In this document: positions 16,774 through 23,766 of the stretch, piece by piece | Position numbering within the stretch: the stretch's first letter is position 1 | How the letters are laid out: each line of letters begins with the position of its first letter | Assembly (NCBI GenBank): GCA_031263035.1 | Contig: JAISGP010000084.1 | Span: forward strand, 1 to 37,918 | Length of the DNA stretch: 37,918 nt | Direction: 5' to 3' | DNA from: Lachnospiraceae bacterium | Lineage (GTDB): Bacteria; Bacillota; Clostridia; Lachnospirales; Lachnospiraceae | Translations under genes and position numbers: made by a program | Notes under the pieces: generated by a model | What the model was told of the DNA's origin: nothing | The model's database searches: none | What the model saw: the letters and a program-made list of their open reading frames with translations, nothing else

Positions 16774-17724
16774 CTATATATTTATATCTAATTTATTGCA
16801 AGCACTATCAAATGTATGCATTTTAGGATTCTTTTGCATATTTTTCTTAACATTCTTATAATGCTCCAATAAGTATGTTTCTTCAACTTTTTCCAATATT
16901 TCTTCAATTACTTTACATGAATCTTCAAATTTAACCTCTTGCGCATAAGGAAAAGACTTTTGATACTTTCTCCACAACTGCTTTTGATAATCAGAATTTA
17001 ATATATTATCTAATTGTTCTTCCCACTTATTAAATACATCAACAGTTCCTCTATATCCTGCAGTATTTATTATGGCTAAACGCAATATCTCAATATTGAT
17101 TTCTGTTTTTCGCATATGCCAAATTGTATATATATCATATCTATCACGAGGTCTTGAAGATGCAGAACCTCTATGCAATACTGTTTCTAACTTTTCTGCT
17201 AAAAGAGTTTCAATATTATAAGCAAATATATCTATATAATCATTATCAAAAACTGATTTTAATGAATAGTCCATTTCTTTAGGGGTAATTTTATCACCTG
17301 TCGTTATATCAATGAAAACAACCTCACGTAAACTATCGAAAGAAGCATTAATTTTTATCTCAAATCCACCATATTCACTATCAACTCTAATATCCTTAAT
17401 ACTTTCAATATAAAATGTAAAACTATCCCTAGATTCATTGATACTTAAAACTTCTCTAAAAATATCCATAATTTTTTCAGATGATAATTTTAATCCTTTA
17501 ATTGTAACATCTAAATCCATTGTAGTTCTTTTATCTATGCCAATAAAACTACTTATTAAATATCCGCCTTTTACAATAAAGGCATCTTTATATCCACTTT
17601 TAGAGATTAATCTTAAGATCTGTTCAATTAAATAATTTTGCATTATCTGCTGGGGATGAATTTCCTTCTCTTTAGCAATATTTTTAATCTTCGCTTTAAA
17701 ACTATTTGCATTGGAAAAAATCAT
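16774..17724 (-). CDS. abiEii: AbiEii-type nucleotidyltransferase toxin
   Basis: A 316-residue toxin of the type IV AbiE toxin-antitoxin/phage-abortive-infection system, with a DNA polymerase beta-like nucleotidyltransferase fold (DUF1814). The first motif is KGG at 52-54 followed by RTTMDLDVTIKG, where Asp70 and Asp72 would bind metal. Further on come ETLLAEKLETVLHR and SSRPRDRYDIY, the conserved Lys and Arg/Asp cluster of the family. All key residues appear intact. It overlaps the antitoxin gene by four bases, so the two are co-translated. AbiEii proteins act in the cytoplasm; related toxins modify tRNA, but the target here is unknown. No clear terminator follows; a copy of the operator palindrome does. 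Confidence 0.88.
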   Translation of the reverse strand: MIFSNANSFKAKIKNIAKEKEIHPQQIMQNYLIEQILRLISKSGYKDAFIVKGGYLISSFIGIDKRTTMDLDVTIKGLKLSSEKIMDIFREVLSINESRDSFTFYIESIKDIRVDSEYGGFEIKINASFDSLREVVFIDITTGDKITPKEMDYSLKSVFDNDYIDIFAYNIETLLAEKLETVLHRGSASSRPRDRYDIYTIWHMRKTEINIEILRLAIINTAGYRGTVDVFNKWEEQLDNILNSDYQKQLWRKYQKSFPYAQEVKFEDSCKVIEEILEKVEETYLLEHYKNVKKNMQKNPKMHTFDSACNKLDINI

Positions 17725-18314
17725 ACAAGTACCTCCAAATATGATTGAACTTTCTTTTCTACTTTAAACATTTTTGCATATTTTAGTAATTTGGAATAAT
17801 CTACATTTCCTTTTTCAACATAAATTTTAAATGCTGGTGCAATGATTTGAACATCTAAATCATAAATATTTCTTAAACATTCAGCCAAAACTCTTTCCTG
17901 CTCATATACTTTTATTTTCTGTCCATTGATACGAATCAAATCCATAACGCCCCCGAAGTAATTAGAGCGAAGAATAACTGGTTTAACCCCAGCACTTTTA
18001 ATAGTTTTTGTATTAGTTCCATATGGAAATGTCATTACAACTTCATTTGGCACAGTAAGTGTTAAACCATGAAGCCATAAAGCTGTTTCCATAGAAAAAA
18101 CACCCTTTGAAAATCTATGCTGAAGAGCATAATATTCATCAAGATAAACTTCTGGTAATTGATAAATACCTCTTTCTTCAGTAATCAATCTTCCCTGACT
18201 AATTAATCCATGAATACTTGCATATGATATTTGATTTTTCTTTAGTTCTTCATAAGTAATAAAACCTTTATTTTCTTTAATTAATATCTTTAGTTTTTTA
18301 TCCGCTGACATCAT
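17721..18314 (-). CDS. abiEi: AbiEi-type antitoxin and autorepressor
   Basis: A 197-residue antitoxin of the AbiEi family. The N-terminal winged-helix domain (ENKGFITYEELKKNQI... ISQGRLITEERGIYQLP) binds DNA. The C-terminal part (SMETALWLHGLT, VMTFPYGTN, YEQERVLAECLRN) is typical of the family and neutralises the toxin in known cases. The frame is open to 18368, but that extension runs through the operator and the expected start of transcription. The double ATG at 18314/18311 has GGAG eight bases upstream. Known AbiEi proteins repress their own promoter by binding inverted repeats, and such a palindrome covers the -10 box here. Confidence 0.87.
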   Translation of the reverse strand: MMSADKKLKILIKENKGFITYEELKKNQISYASIHGLISQGRLITEERGIYQLPEVYLDEYYALQHRFSKGVFSMETALWLHGLTLTVPNEVVMTFPYGTNTKTIKSAGVKPVILRSNYFGGVMDLIRINGQKIKVYEQERVLAECLRNIYDLDVQIIAPAFKIYVEKGNVDYSKLLKYAKMFKVEKKVQSYLEVLV

Positions 18315-18331
18315 AATATCATCTCCATCCT

Positions 18332-18388
18332 GATAGTATACACTAACGTTATGTAACAATGTTAGCATATACTATCAAATATTGTCAA
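18332..18388 (-). promoter_or_regulatory. AbiE promoter with large overlapping operator palindrome
   Basis: Minus strand: TTGACA (18383-18388), 18 bases, TAACAT (18359-18364) with an upstream TGC that makes it an extended -10. A palindrome with 16-base arms (18332-18347 and 18361-18376, 14 of 16 matching, 13-base spacer) covers the -10 box and the start point. This is where an AbiEi autorepressor would be expected to bind. Confidence 0.75.
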
Positions 18389-18565
18389 CAGTTATTATTG
18401 TTTAATTAATCAATGCTTGTGAACTCTACTCATCTTTCCATATTTTATTAAAAATATCTTTAATAAAATGTAAAATCCAACTGTTTTTAAAAATATATTT
18501 AATAACTTCTGATTTTTTGCTTTTATTTAAATTATATTTAAAAACTTTCCTTCATTTTCAATATT

Positions 18566-18928
18566 CTATCCAACATGACGAATATTATTTTCTGACAAAA
18601 GATATAAGCAATATTGATTCATACTTATACCTTCTCTCTTCGAATTTTCTGCCAAAGACTTATGAAGACTTTTAGGAATACGAAGTTTGAATTGCCCAGA
18701 ATATTTCTCTAAATTATTTGGCTCATTAATTGCTATACCTTCTTCAATTGCTGCTTCTAACCATACTTCTTTTGCATCATTTGCATTTTTAATAGCCATT
18801 TCAATAGTTTCACCAGAGGAAATACAACCAGGTAAATCAGGAAATGTAATTACATACCCACCCTCATCAGCATCCTTAACTACTTCCATTGGATAATTCA
18901 AATTTAAATAATCCTCAATCTTTTTCAT
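18566..18928 (-). CDS. hicB: HicB-family antitoxin, without a HicA partner
   Basis: A 120-residue HicB-type protein. The N-terminal HicB fold (YPMEVVKDADEGGYVITFPDLPGC, then SSGETIEMAIKNANDA) is a partly degraded RNase H-like domain that binds the HicA toxin. The C-terminal part (SGQFKLRIPKSLHKSLAENS, SMNQYCLYLLSENN) is a ribbon-helix-helix DNA-binding domain. The ATG has AGGA eight bases upstream. HicA toxins are 60-80 residues and sit next to HicB, but no such frame exists on either side (18369-18565 or 18929-19241). It may therefore be solitary and act as a repressor or as an antitoxin for a distant toxin. Confidence 0.85.
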   Translation of the reverse strand: MKKIEDYLNLNYPMEVVKDADEGGYVITFPDLPGCISSGETIEMAIKNANDAKEVWLEAAIEEGIAINEPNNLEKYSGQFKLRIPKSLHKSLAENSKREGISMNQYCLYLLSENNIRHVG

Positions 18929-19004
18929 CTTTTACTTCCTCACTTTCAACTACTTATTTAATCATCTGGATATAAACACGCTTTATAGGTTCATTCCTCC
19001 TAAC

Positions 19005-19033
19005 ATTATATATGGTGTTATATGTGGTGTCAA
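19005..19033 (-). promoter_or_regulatory. hicB promoter, full consensus, with direct repeats
   Basis: Minus strand TTGACA (19028-19033), 17 bases, TATAAT (19005-19010). TGGTGT occurs twice (plus strand 19013-19018 and 19025-19030), 12 bases apart, in and beside the spacer, and could be a repressor site. An AGGAGG at about 18996-19001 lies almost at the start of transcription and precedes a three-codon frame (ATG AAC CTA TAA, 18994-18983), well upstream of hicB itself. Confidence 0.75.
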
Positions 19034-19130
19034 TAAGCATTATATAATACCATAATTTATTTTGACTTCAATTATGCTATAAATCAAAATTCATTTCAAC
19101 GAAATGTGTATAAGTGGCAGTTTTCAGTGA

Positions 19131-19201
19131 ATAAAATAGCATATTCAGTGAATAACCGTCACTAAATATGCTGCTTAATTTTTATTTATATTCAGTTTTT
19201 T
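19131..19201. repeat. 71-bp direct repeat, copy A (gene end plus terminator)
   Basis: Matches 20052-20122 at about 67 of 71 positions. It contains a strong hairpin (AGCATATTCAGTG with CACTAAATATGCT, 12 of 13 pairs) with T-rich sequence on both sides, so it is likely to end transcription of the toxin gene that stops at 19242. On the minus strand its first bases read ACT GAA TAT AAA TAA, the same last codons as the remnant at 20103-20279. Copies A and B bracket the DinJ/YafQ module. Confidence 0.88.
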
Positions 19202-19241
19202 CTATTTTTTAAATATTTTTTTCTGCAGATATTAGAATAAC

Positions 19242-19529
19242 CTATTTTTTAAATAACTCACTATGACTACCTGTTCTTGTAAATACCACAAGATTTTGAG
19301 ATAAATAATATTGATATGTTAAAACCCAGTCACTCTTTCGACCTTCAATATGTATTTCCCATTCACCTTTAGATTTAGGGCTTAATTTATGCTCTTTATA
19401 TTCATAAGGTAATGGTATCTGCATATAAATCATCTCCATTGCCTCATCTAATAGCTTTATATCTTTACCTTGTTTGATTATTTTTTTATAATCCTTTTTA
19501 AATTGAGTAGTAAAATCAAATTCAAGCAT
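19242..19529 (-). CDS. yafQ: YafQ-type mRNA interferase toxin (RelE superfamily)
   Basis: A 95-residue type II toxin of the YafQ branch of the RelE/ParE superfamily, which cleaves mRNA in the ribosome. The residues known to matter in YafQ all have counterparts: His47 (EHKL), His60 (EIHI), Asp67 (SDW) and His89 (RTGSHSELF). Length is normal. The gene starts four bases after the antitoxin stop, and its AAGGAG ribosome site overlaps that stop codon, so translation is coupled. Residues look intact, so an active toxin is likely. Confidence 0.92.
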   Translation of the reverse strand: MLEFDFTTQFKKDYKKIIKQGKDIKLLDEAMEMIYMQIPLPYEYKEHKLSPKSKGEWEIHIEGRKSDWVLTYQYYLSQNLVVFTRTGSHSELFKK

Positions 19530-19533
19530 ATAT

Positions 19534-19815
19534 TCAACTCCTTAAATCTTCAAAGAATTTTTCTTTATCACTTGCATTATAGTGTTGTCTATTAATATCT
19601 AAAGCAATCTCATCTGCTTCTCTAAATGCTTGTAAAGTTTCTTCAGTCGGAACTTCTTCTATTTGAAGATCAAAAGGAAAGCCCCCCACCTCTAAAGCCT
19701 TAGCAATAAAAATCCTTATTGCTTCATTAGTACTTGTACCTAGGCGTTTAAATAAATCATCTGCTTTCTTTTTTTGGTTTTCATCTATTTTAGTTTGTAA
19801 ATTTGCTGTCATCAT
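19534..19815 (-). CDS. dinJ: RelB/DinJ-family antitoxin
   Basis: A 93-residue antitoxin. The N-terminal ribbon-helix-helix (TANLQTKIDENQKKKADDLFKRLGTSTNEAIRIFIAKAL) dimerises and binds the operator. GGFPFDLQ is typical of DinJ, and the acidic C-terminus would wrap the toxin. The frame is open to 19890, but that part runs through the promoter. The double ATG at 19815/19812 has AGGAGG seven bases upstream and is the real start. It forms an operon with the YafQ-type toxin, which it should neutralise, and likely represses the promoter at 19841-19869. Confidence 0.92.
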   Translation of the reverse strand: MMTANLQTKIDENQKKKADDLFKRLGTSTNEAIRIFIAKALEVGGFPFDLQIEEVPTEETLQAFREADEIALDINRQHYNASDKEKFFEDLRS

Positions 19816-19840
19816 CAGAACACCTCCTGTCATTAGACTT

Positions 19841-19869
19841 ATTATAATGTTTAATCCAAACATTGTCAA
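19841..19869 (-). promoter_or_regulatory. DinJ/YafQ promoter with operator in the spacer
   Basis: Minus strand TTGACA (19864-19869), 17-base spacer, TATAAT (19841-19846), a full consensus. The spacer itself is a palindrome, ATGTTT-GGATT-AAACAT (19847-19863), exactly filling the gap between the two boxes, so an antitoxin dimer bound there would block polymerase. Confidence 0.88.
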
Positions 19870-20051
19870 TGAAAAAGAATGGTTTCGCATATATAAACAT
19901 TATACTTCTTGCAAATATATTTATCCACTTTTTTGTTTCTATATATTATTTAACATATTTTGACCCCAAAAAACTTTGAAGTTTTTCTTAATAGACCCTA
20001 AAATCAGCCCCCAAAAAAGTTTGAATATCCATAAAATGTTTTTGTCGGAGT

Positions 20052-20122
20052 ATAAAACAGCATATTCAGTGAATAACCTTCACCAAATATGCTGCTTGAT
20101 TTTTATTTATATTCAGTTTTTT
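20052..20122. repeat. 71-bp direct repeat, copy B (gene end plus terminator)
   Basis: Near-identical to copy A at 19131-19201. It spans the last codons of the gene remnant at 20103-20279 and the hairpin after it (AGCATATTCAGTG with CACCAAATATGCT). It is probably the original copy, since here it is still attached to a reading frame. The stretch 19891-20051 between it and the DinJ promoter holds only AT-rich DNA with a short repeated ACCCCAAAAAA/GCCCCCAAAAAA motif. Confidence 0.88.
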
Positions 20123-20279
20123 TATTATTACTCTTTACCCCTTGTTCTATAACACTCATCTTTCTGATAATTTTACTTGGAAAGCTCCATATCCCTCCAA
20201 GAGATAGTACTACACTTAATATTACTCCCAACCTAATCTTAATATAATAATTGCAAATAATTTTACCATTCCTTTTCAA
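20103..20279 (-). pseudogene. Remnant of an unidentified gene (C-terminal membrane segment)
   Basis: An open frame of 58 codons with no ATG upstream of Met41 and no ribosome site. It has a membrane segment (LGVILSVVLSLGGIW) and ends in a Lys/Asn-rich tail, EQGVKSNNKKTEYK. The codon choice and the hydrophobic segment look like real coding sequence rather than chance. It is followed by the terminator in repeat B. A stop lies two codons before the first possible TTG start (20279). I read it as the end of a membrane or cell-envelope gene whose front was lost during the rearrangement seen around it. I cannot name the family. Confidence 0.5.
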
Positions 20280-20310
20280 CAGAAATTATGGAGATTTACA
20301 ATTCTTCATA

Positions 20311-20499
20311 TCATTTATTTTTACCATCAAAATTCACTTTATCTTCTACAATATATATAGGTCTACCCTTAGTTTCTTGAAATAATATAGCAATATATTC
20401 CCCAATAATTCCTACAACTATAAAAAGTATTGCAAACATAAAACATATGACTACAATAATAGTGGAATAGCCAGATGGAGCATTATATACTACTTTCAT
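20311..20499 (-). pseudogene. C-terminal fragment of a GT2 (GtrB-like) glycosyltransferase
   Basis: Sixty-two codons nearly identical to the last part of the glycosyltransferase at 21625-22578 (shared GYSTIIVVICFMFAILFIVV and onward to RPIYIVEDK). It contains only the last membrane helix and lacks the whole catalytic domain, so it cannot be an enzyme. In-frame sequence extends upstream to the stop of the acyltransferase gene without a ribosome site. The tail differs (VNFDGKNK against INFIELENDKVN). It is a leftover of a duplication. Confidence 0.85.
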
Positions 20500-20516
20500 T
20501 ATTACAGCATAAATTA
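20338..20516. repeat. 179-bp direct repeat, copy 1 (GT2 gene fragment)
   Basis: Aligns without gaps to 21664-21842 (offset 1326) with only scattered differences. The two copies flank the acyltransferase gene at 20545-21546. The right end fades just after the codons for KV, at an ATTATTA run. Confidence 0.9.
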
Positions 20517-20544
20517 TTATCTCCCAACAATTAAAACACTCAAA

Positions 20545-21546
20545 TTATAAATCAAAAAAATTAAAAAAACATCTTTCTATTGGTTTAATAAGATATTTAT
20601 TTAGCGGAGTCCAAATCAAATAAGATATAAGAATACATATAAATATTGCGAACAAAATAAAAGAAATCGATGTATCTTTATAGCCTAAGGAAAACCAGCT
20701 ATTAATATTTGTAATTATTGAATATACTCCTAAATGTAAAATATATGGACCTATACTAAGTGCACCTAATTTAGTAACATAACTTGCTTTAATATTTTTT
20801 ATTTTACAAATATATATTATCATACCTGTCAAAAATGTTAAAAAAACCCAATCATAATTACTATTAATAATAGTATTTTCAAAAACATAAAACACAAATA
20901 CCAATGGTAAAATACAATATAGTTTTTTATTAAGATGCATAAAATCTTTTGAATGTATATAAGCTCCAAGGGAAAGCCAAACCAAACCTAAAGTAAAACC
21001 TTCTGCATATTGTAATATAGACACATTAAATATTCCAATGACTGATAAACTTTGAAATATAATTGATAGAATAAGAATTAATCTATAAGAGAAAAAGTAC
21101 AAAAGAGTTCCAAATATTAATGATGAAATAACAAGTGACATTAAAAACCAGAGCTGTCCACTAATTGCATTACCCTTAATTAAGTTTGTTAAGTTTATAT
21201 TTTTTGTATAAGAAATAATTGGATGAATAATGGACTTCCCATATATAATAGAATTAATCACAATTATTATTACACGTAAAATATACAAAATTACTGAACT
21301 AGATATATATAAAGAAAAAATTTTCAACGCATATTTAAACACTTGCTCAGGTCTTTTGTTATAAAGTAAAAAACCAGATGCAGCAAAGAAATATGGTACT
21401 GCCCAATCTAAGGCATTCCTAACCAAATAAACACTCGTATTATTTAACTTATTAACTAGCGGAACTTCAACATGAATCCAAACAACACATATCATTGCAA
21501 AAAATTTTAAAAAATCAATAGTATTATTTCTATTTTCTTTTATCAT
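20545..21546 (-). CDS. Acyltransferase family 3 (OafA-like) membrane protein
   Basis: A 333-residue integral membrane acyltransferase with about ten helices. The family start is clear: NNTIDFLKFFAMICVVWIHV, with the conserved His in helix 1, then VPYFFAASGFLLYNK. Such proteins move acetyl or other acyl groups from the cytoplasm onto sugars of surface polysaccharides. It lies inside a glycopolymer cluster, which fits O-acylation of that polymer. It is flanked by a 179-bp direct repeat, so it may have been inserted or duplicated in as a unit. The ATG at 21546 has only a weak ribosome site. Substrate unknown. Confidence 0.85.
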   Translation of the reverse strand: MIKENRNNTIDFLKFFAMICVVWIHVEVPLVNKLNNTSVYLVRNALDWAVPYFFAASGFLLYNKRPEQVFKYALKIFSLYISSSVILYILRVIIIVINSIIYGKSIIHPIISYTKNINLTNLIKGNAISGQLWFLMSLVISSLIFGTLLYFFSYRLILILSIIFQSLSVIGIFNVSILQYAEGFTLGLVWLSLGAYIHSKDFMHLNKKLYCILPLVFVFYVFENTIINSNYDWVFLTFLTGMIIYICKIKNIKASYVTKLGALSIGPYILHLGVYSIITNINSWFSLGYKDTSISFILFAIFICILISYLIWTPLNKYLIKPIERCFFNFFDL

Positions 21547-21624
21547 CTCAACTTTTTATATCCTTAATCTTTATTTTAAAAACTTTTTGTCAAAACCATA
21601 CATATTCTTAAGACTTTTGTTAAT

Positions 21625-22578
21625 CTAATTTACTTTATCATTCTCTAGTTCAATAAAATTAATTTTATCTTCTACAATATATATAGGCCTACCCTTTGTT
21701 TCTTGAAATAATATAGCAATATATTCCCCAATAATCCCCACAACAATAAAAAGTATTGCAAACATAAAACATATGACTACAATAATAGTGGAATAGCCAG
21801 ATGGAGCATTGTATGCTACTTTCATTATTATGGTATAAATCATTAGAATCAACCCAAGTAGTCCAACAAAGCAACCTGTAAAGGCTCCAATTTTAAGTGG
21901 TGATGTAGAAAAACTAAGTAAAGCATTTATCGAAAATTTAAATAACTTTTTTATGCTATAGTGACTACTTCCAGCCGCTCTATCAGCCGCTTCATATTCA
22001 ATAGTAGTTTTTTTAAATCCTACGGATTGAACAAATCCTCTTAAAAATCTAACTTTTTCACGATATTCTGTTTTTAATACACCAGCCACTCTATTACTAA
22101 TCGCAAAGAAATCCGAAGCATTCTCCTCAAATTTTACATTAGACATAAAATTGAGGACTTTATAAAAAGCAGACGAAGTGATATTCTTAAGTAATCCTGC
22201 ATCTTTATTTGCAGTTCTTACCATACTTATAACCTCATATCCCTCTTCAAATTTTTCAATTATAGAATTAATATATTCAGGGGGATGCTGAAGATCCGCA
22301 TCCATACATATAATTCCATCACCAGAAGCGTTATCAATTCCTGCTATCATAGCTGCCTCATGTCCAAAGTTTCTAGAGAATTTCACATACTTAATTCTAC
22401 TATCCTGCTCAGCTATACTTTTTATGATACTATCGCTTTTATCGACACTACCGTCGTTAACAAAAACTATTTCGTAATTCCATATGCATGTTTTCAATAC
22501 TTCCGTTATAGTGTCATAAAATATTTGAAGAACCTGTTCTTCATTATATACTGAAACTACTAATGATATTTTTTTCAT
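21625..22578 (-). CDS. GtrB/DPM1-like GT2 glycosyltransferase (polyprenyl-phosphate sugar synthase)
   Basis: A 317-residue enzyme that likely moves a sugar from a nucleotide onto undecaprenyl phosphate at the inner face of the membrane. The GT2 domain has NDGS at 41-44 and DADLQ at 93-97, and the family's KFSRNFGHEAAMIAGI. Two membrane helices follow (about 218-252 and 259-291). This layout is that of GtrB, CsbB and YkoT. In known systems the lipid-linked sugar is then used by a GT-C protein outside the membrane; the polytopic proteins nearby are candidates. No GtcA-type flippase gene is seen. The ATG has AAAGGA upstream. Its 3' end is duplicated at 20338-20516. Confidence 0.9.
   Translation of the reverse strand: MKKISLVVSVYNEEQVLQIFYDTITEVLKTCIWNYEIVFVNDGSVDKSDSIIKSIAEQDSRIKYVKFSRNFGHEAAMIAGIDNASGDGIICMDADLQHPPEYINSIIEKFEEGYEVISMVRTANKDAGLLKNITSSAFYKVLNFMSNVKFEENASDFFAISNRVAGVLKTEYREKVRFLRGFVQSVGFKKTTIEYEAADRAAGSSHYSIKKLFKFSINALLSFSTSPLKIGAFTGCFVGLLGLILMIYTIIMKVAYNAPSGYSTIIVVICFMFAILFIVVGIIGEYIAILFQETKGRPIYIVEDKINFIELENDKVN
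21664..21842. repeat. 179-bp direct repeat, copy 2 (within the intact GT2 gene)
   Basis: The parent copy of the repeat at 20338-20516, inside the 3' part of the GtrB-like gene. It encodes the last membrane helix and the tail. Confidence 0.9.
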
Positions 22579-22682
22579 TTCTATTCCTTTACTAGTGCCT
22601 GTCGCAAAATTATTATCCTAAATTACTTTTTTTGTTTATTTCTCCAATTTAGCAAATAATTGATATCAATAAGTCAAGTACC

Positions 22683-23747
22683 TTAAAATAATTTCCTTAA
22701 AAATAATAACTTGTTTCTTTTCAGTAATGATTCTATTAAAATGTATAGAATAAAACTTAATACAATATTTAAAGAAAATTTTATCAAAGAATTTGATAAA
22801 ATCAATCTTGAAATAATATTTTGATGATATATATTCAATAAATATAACCAAATAAATTGTCCAAAAAAACATATGGTACTAAATTCTCTCATATTTTTAC
22901 TATAAGGAATATTACTTTCTTTAAATTTTAATACTGTAATAAATAGAAAAAATGACATAGGAACTAAAGACATAAACTGATCATCAGCTCCCTGTAATTT
23001 ATAAAGTCTTATTAGATGTACTTCATAGAACATTATAATTCCAAATACCGTGTCAAATAACAACAACCACTTTATATCGATTTTTTCTATCTTACTTTCT
23101 CCCTTTTTGGCTAATATACCTATTGATAGGTAAATTGGAGCAACAACAGGAGAAAGTGCCCATTGTATATGTTTTTTGCTAAATAAATATATTTCTGTAA
23201 CAAAGTTATTAGTTAGTTTTAAATTATAAAATTCTGAATTTAAAATAGCTAGTGAAAACAATAATATAGATATAATTACTAGTAATATATAATTAACCTT
23301 GGTATTATCTCTTAGAATTAATAAAAAAACTATTATAACCCCAATAACAGTTGCTGTTAAATACCACCCTCCATTATATGAATCAGTTATAAAAACTGAA
23401 ATTATATATCTCTTTACAAAATATATCATTCCTTCTTTATTTTTAACTGAAAAATATATACTAAAAGGTAAGTTAACTATATACCAACTAATAAAAAGTA
23501 TGATTATCCTTTTAATATAATGTATAATATATTTCCTTTTCTCATAAAAACTATCTATTAAATCAACTTTTTTTGCAATTAAAAACCCTGAAGAAATAAA
23601 AAAGAGTGGTACTGCCAACCTAGCTAATATCCTAAATAACGTATTAAGGTTCAGAGAGTATGAATAAAAAGGATTAGTATGTATTCCCACTACAAATATG
23701 GCAGCTACCATTTTCATAAAATCTATAATATCGTAATTTTTTTTCAC
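22683..23747 (-). CDS. Acyltransferase family 3 (OafA/WecH-like) membrane protein
   Basis: A 354-residue polytopic protein with the acyltransferase-3 start: YDIIDFMKMVAAIFVVGIHT, then ARLAVPLFFISSGFLIAKK. It is a distant relative of the gene at 20545-21546 but not a recent copy. Expected role is O-acylation of a cell-surface sugar. The start is GTG at 23747 with AGGGG six bases before it. It follows the DUF6056-type gene by 19 bases, so the two are probably in one transcript. Confidence 0.85.
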   Translation of the reverse strand: MKKNYDIIDFMKMVAAIFVVGIHTNPFYSYSLNLNTLFRILARLAVPLFFISSGFLIAKKVDLIDSFYEKRKYIIHYIKRIIILFISWYIVNLPFSIYFSVKNKEGMIYFVKRYIISVFITDSYNGGWYLTATVIGVIIVFLLILRDNTKVNYILLVIISILLFSLAILNSEFYNLKLTNNFVTEIYLFSKKHIQWALSPVVAPIYLSIGILAKKGESKIEKIDIKWLLLFDTVFGIIMFYEVHLIRLYKLQGADDQFMSLVPMSFFLFITVLKFKESNIPYSKNMREFSTICFFGQFIWLYLLNIYHQNIISRLILSNSLIKFSLNIVLSFILYILIESLLKRNKLLFLRKLF

Positions 23748-23766
23748 TAGTGTCCCCTTTTACCGA

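Noticed and set aside
18369..18565. A possible HicA toxin downstream of hicB
   Set aside because: The only open stretch (about 40 codons ending IFNKIWKDE) has no start and no HicA features such as the conserved Gly-Ser-His-His.
22666..22872. A 68-codon minus-strand frame at the end of the acyltransferase gene
   Set aside because: It lies in another frame of a gene with clear family motifs and is only a low-complexity shadow.
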